Source: an uncultured Clostridium sp. (GTDB taxonomy: Bacteria; Bacillota; Clostridia; Lachnospirales; Lachnospiraceae). Taken from it: a stretch of 64,000 nt of DNA. Position numbers and translations under genes: made by a program. A model generated the notes under the pieces. The model was not told the DNA's origin. It saw only the letters and a list, made by a program, of their open reading frames with translations, and ran no database searches. The stretch covers positions 1-64,000 of the forward strand of contig URFM01000002.1 of assembly GCA_900547035.1 (NCBI GenBank), given 5' to 3'. Below, in pieces: positions 62,220-64,000 of this stretch (positions are counted from its first letter, which is position 1; each line of letters begins with the position of its first letter).

Positions 62220-62255
62220 ATCCTTTTACGCCTTCGTAAAGGGGTTTTTGTTTTT
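62220..62255 (+). terminator. Terminator of the cobalamin riboswitch
   Basis: CCTTTTACG / CGTAAAGGG stem with a short loop, followed by GTTTTTGTTTTTT. Confidence 0.8.
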
Positions 62256-62347
62256 TCTGTACCAGTCCGCAGAAATGCGGAAAAGCGGGCACCTAAAACG
62301 TGGCCCTCAGAGGCCAAGGGTCAGAAAAACAGAAGGAGGATTAACAG

Positions 62348-63409
62348 ATGAAGAGAAGAAACGGGAGGAGAGTGCTGATGGCAGGCATTCTGTGCGCCGC
62401 CTTTTTAGCAGGCTGTAATGGAGGGGAGCGGTCTCAGACAGAGGCAGCCCAGGAACAGGAAACGTCCTATGGACAGAAAACGACAGAGCAGCCCGGCACC
62501 CAGGAGGCAGCCGTGGAGGAGGAGACGATGAATCAGGAAATGGTAAATGAGGAAGAGAATTACAATACCGGAGACGCCAGTCTGGACAATCCAAGAAACC
62601 AGGATGGAATTGGTGAAACAGAGCTGTTGGTGGTCAGCTTCGGCACCAGCTATAATGACAACCGCAGATTGACTATCGGCGCCATTGAGGATAGTCTGGA
62701 AAAAGTATTTCCGGAATACGGGGTACGCCGGGGCTTTACCAGTCAGATTATCATTGACCATATCAAAAACAGGGACGGAGAGGCGATCGACAATGTGGCC
62801 CAGGCTCTGGAGCGGGCGGCGGATAATGGGGTGAAAACCCTGATTGTCCAGCCTACCCATCTAATGAACGGACTGGAATACCAGGATTTGGAAAATGAGG
62901 TGGCTCAGTACAGTGACGCTTTCCAGCAGGTGGTGATTGGAGCGCCTCTTTTAACCAGCGAAGAGGACTATGAGAAAGTGATGGGGGCAGTGGTGGAAGC
63001 CACGGCGGAGTATGATGATGGGGAAACAGCTATTTGCCTCATGGGCCATGGAACGGAGGCGGAGTCCAACAGCGTTTATGAAAAGATGCAGGAGACCTTC
63101 CGGTCTGCTGGTTACGACAATTATTTTGTAGGAACCGTAGAGGCACACCCAGGTCTGGAGGATGTGCTGAAGGATGTTCAGGAAGGGGAGTACCGGAGAG
63201 TGGTGCTGCGCCCGCTGATGATTGTGGCCGGAGACCATGCCAACAACGATATGGCAGGGGATGAGGAGGGTTCTTGGAAGTTTGCCTTTGAGGCTGCCGG
63301 ATACCAGGTGGAGACAGTGGTAGAGGGCTTGGGACAGCTTCCGGCTATCCAGGAGCTGTTTGCCGACCATGTCCGGGCGGCAGCAGCGTCCCTTGAAAAT
63401 GAGCAGTAA
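62348..63409 (+). CDS. cbiK: Sirohydrochlorin cobaltochelatase, lipoprotein form
   Basis: 353 residues. A signal peptide with lipobox LAGC (about residue 23) and a Glu/Gln/Thr linker (24-80) precede a CbiK-type chelatase: ELLVVSFGTSYNDNR at the start of the domain, VQPTHLMNG, LMGHGTEAESN (metal His), VEAHPGLEDVL and VAGDHANNDMAGDE (His). CbiK inserts Co2+ into sirohydrochlorin for anaerobic B12 synthesis and is usually cytosolic; an exported form is known as CbiKP in Desulfovibrio. Under a cobalamin riboswitch it may act on metals or tetrapyrroles at the cell surface. AAGGAGG precedes ATG. Confidence 0.9.
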   Translation: MKRRNGRRVLMAGILCAAFLAGCNGGERSQTEAAQEQETSYGQKTTEQPGTQEAAVEEETMNQEMVNEEENYNTGDASLDNPRNQDGIGETELLVVSFGTSYNDNRRLTIGAIEDSLEKVFPEYGVRRGFTSQIIIDHIKNRDGEAIDNVAQALERAADNGVKTLIVQPTHLMNGLEYQDLENEVAQYSDAFQQVVIGAPLLTSEEDYEKVMGAVVEATAEYDDGETAICLMGHGTEAESNSVYEKMQETFRSAGYDNYFVGTVEAHPGLEDVLKDVQEGEYRRVVLRPLMIVAGDHANNDMAGDEEGSWKFAFEAAGYQVETVVEGLGQLPAIQELFADHVRAAAASLENEQ

Positions 63410-64000
63410 GGAAAACAGAAAGGCGGCAGATAAGATTGTGGTTTTAGCTGCCGCCTTTCTGCTTCTGACGATATTGCTGTGCGGGTGCGGAGGAAAAGAA
63501 ACGGAGAGGGACGGAAAGCTGCCTGGAGAGGAGACAACAGAGGCGGCCGGATCGGAATGTCATCTTCGGGATGGGGTTTATTCTATTCAGGCAGATTCCA
63601 GTTCCTCCATGTTCCGGGTGACACAGTGCAGCCTCCAGGTAGATGGGGGACAGATGAGGGCGGTGATGACTCTCGGAGGAACCGGCTATTTAAAGCTGTT
63701 TATGGGTACAGCTGAAGAGGCGGCGGCCGCCCCGGACGAGGAGTGCATCCCCTATCAAACGAACGATAAGGGGGAATATACTTATACAGTACCGGTGGAG
63801 GCCCTGGACGAGCCGGTTGCCTGCGCAGCCTACAGCCGCAGAAAGGAAACCTGGTATGACCGAACCCTGATATTCCGGTCCGACTCTCTGCCGCTGGAAG
63901 CCTTTGCGGAGGGAGCCATTGTCACAGCGAAAAGTTTGGAACTGACAGATGGGATTTACGAAGTGCAGGTAGAGTTAAAAGGCGGGTCCGGGCGGGCGTC
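63399..64000 (+). CDS. Lipoprotein of the cobalamin-regulated operon, partial at right edge
   Basis: The frame is open from ATG 63399 to the window end (200 codons). The start overlaps the cbiK stop by 11 bases. A signal-like helix (KIVVLAAAFLLLTILLCGC) with lipobox ending at the first Cys of CGC gives an anchored, exported protein. The mature part has two related segments, DGVYSIQADSSSSMFRV and DGIYEVQVELKGGSGRA, of the kind found in surface proteins next to metal or tetrapyrrole uptake systems. Function unknown; the context points to cobalt or corrinoid/heme uptake, likely followed by ABC transporter genes. Confidence 0.75.
   Translation, partial: MSSKENRKAADKIVVLAAAFLLLTILLCGCGGKETERDGKLPGEETTEAAGSECHLRDGVYSIQADSSSSMFRVTQCSLQVDGGQMRAVMTLGGTGYLKLFMGTAEEAAAAPDEECIPYQTNDKGEYTYTVPVEALDEPVACAAYSRRKETWYDRTLIFRSDSLPLEAFAEGAIVTAKSLELTDGIYEVQVELKGGSGRA

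Overview
The window looks like chromosome of an anaerobic gut clostridium, most likely Lachnospiraceae. This is inferred from gene content and style, not from a marker gene. The supports are strong GGAGG ribosome sites, some TTG and GTG starts, clostridial hydrophobic W repeats, an archaeal-type aspartyl-tRNA synthetase, a DUF4250 protein, FMN and cobalamin riboswitches, and several LacI-regulated sugar-type loci. No rRNA, tRNA, CRISPR array, insertion sequence or prophage was recognised.

Layout. 1-3.1 kb: a disturbed stretch with a gene start joined to an ABC-F fragment, a cyclase-family gene with an apparent internal deletion, aspS behind a leader-peptide attenuator, and a metallophosphoesterase tail that abuts a complete DUF4250 gene. 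3.4-6.1 kb: clpB under a CIRCE-like operator. 6.5-12.3 kb: a five-gene oligopeptide ABC transporter. 12.4-18 kb: cell-surface proteins (two exported proteins, a polysaccharide deacetylase with W repeats, a Thr-rich repeat protein) and an HD hydrolase. 18-25.3 kb: a LacI-controlled catabolic operon (YiaK-like dehydrogenase, permease, HyuA-type protein, HExxH protein, YiaL-like protein). 25.4-35.6 kb: glgB with a repeat tail, mgsA, an FAH-family hydrolase, a Ca-type P-ATPase, an M20 peptidase and an isoamylase-like protein that has lost its catalytic residues. 35.8-43.2 kb: RecD2 fused to DUF4186, an ABC-F protein, an M20 amidohydrolase and a MATE exporter. 43.2-45.3 kb: an FMN-riboswitch operon (ribU plus a creatininase-family enzyme) beside an AraC remnant. 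45.3-52.1 kb: a LacI regulator divergent from a sugar ABC transporter and GH31 operon. 52.2-61.7 kb: DNA repair and housekeeping genes (xth, luxS, ABC-F, GNATs, AlkZ-like glycosylase, Rpn nuclease, ArsC/Spx, ogt, DUF2798). 61.9-64 kb: a cobalamin-riboswitch operon beginning with a lipoprotein-type CbiK chelatase and continuing off the window.

The most interesting points are: a 14-residue leader peptide ending in Asp-Asp-Asp before an aspartyl-tRNA synthetase, with competing antiterminator and terminator arms; the catalytically dead GH13 protein; the RecD2-DUF4186 fusion; a creatininase-family enzyme under FMN control; and the 18-25 kb operon, whose substrate is unknown.
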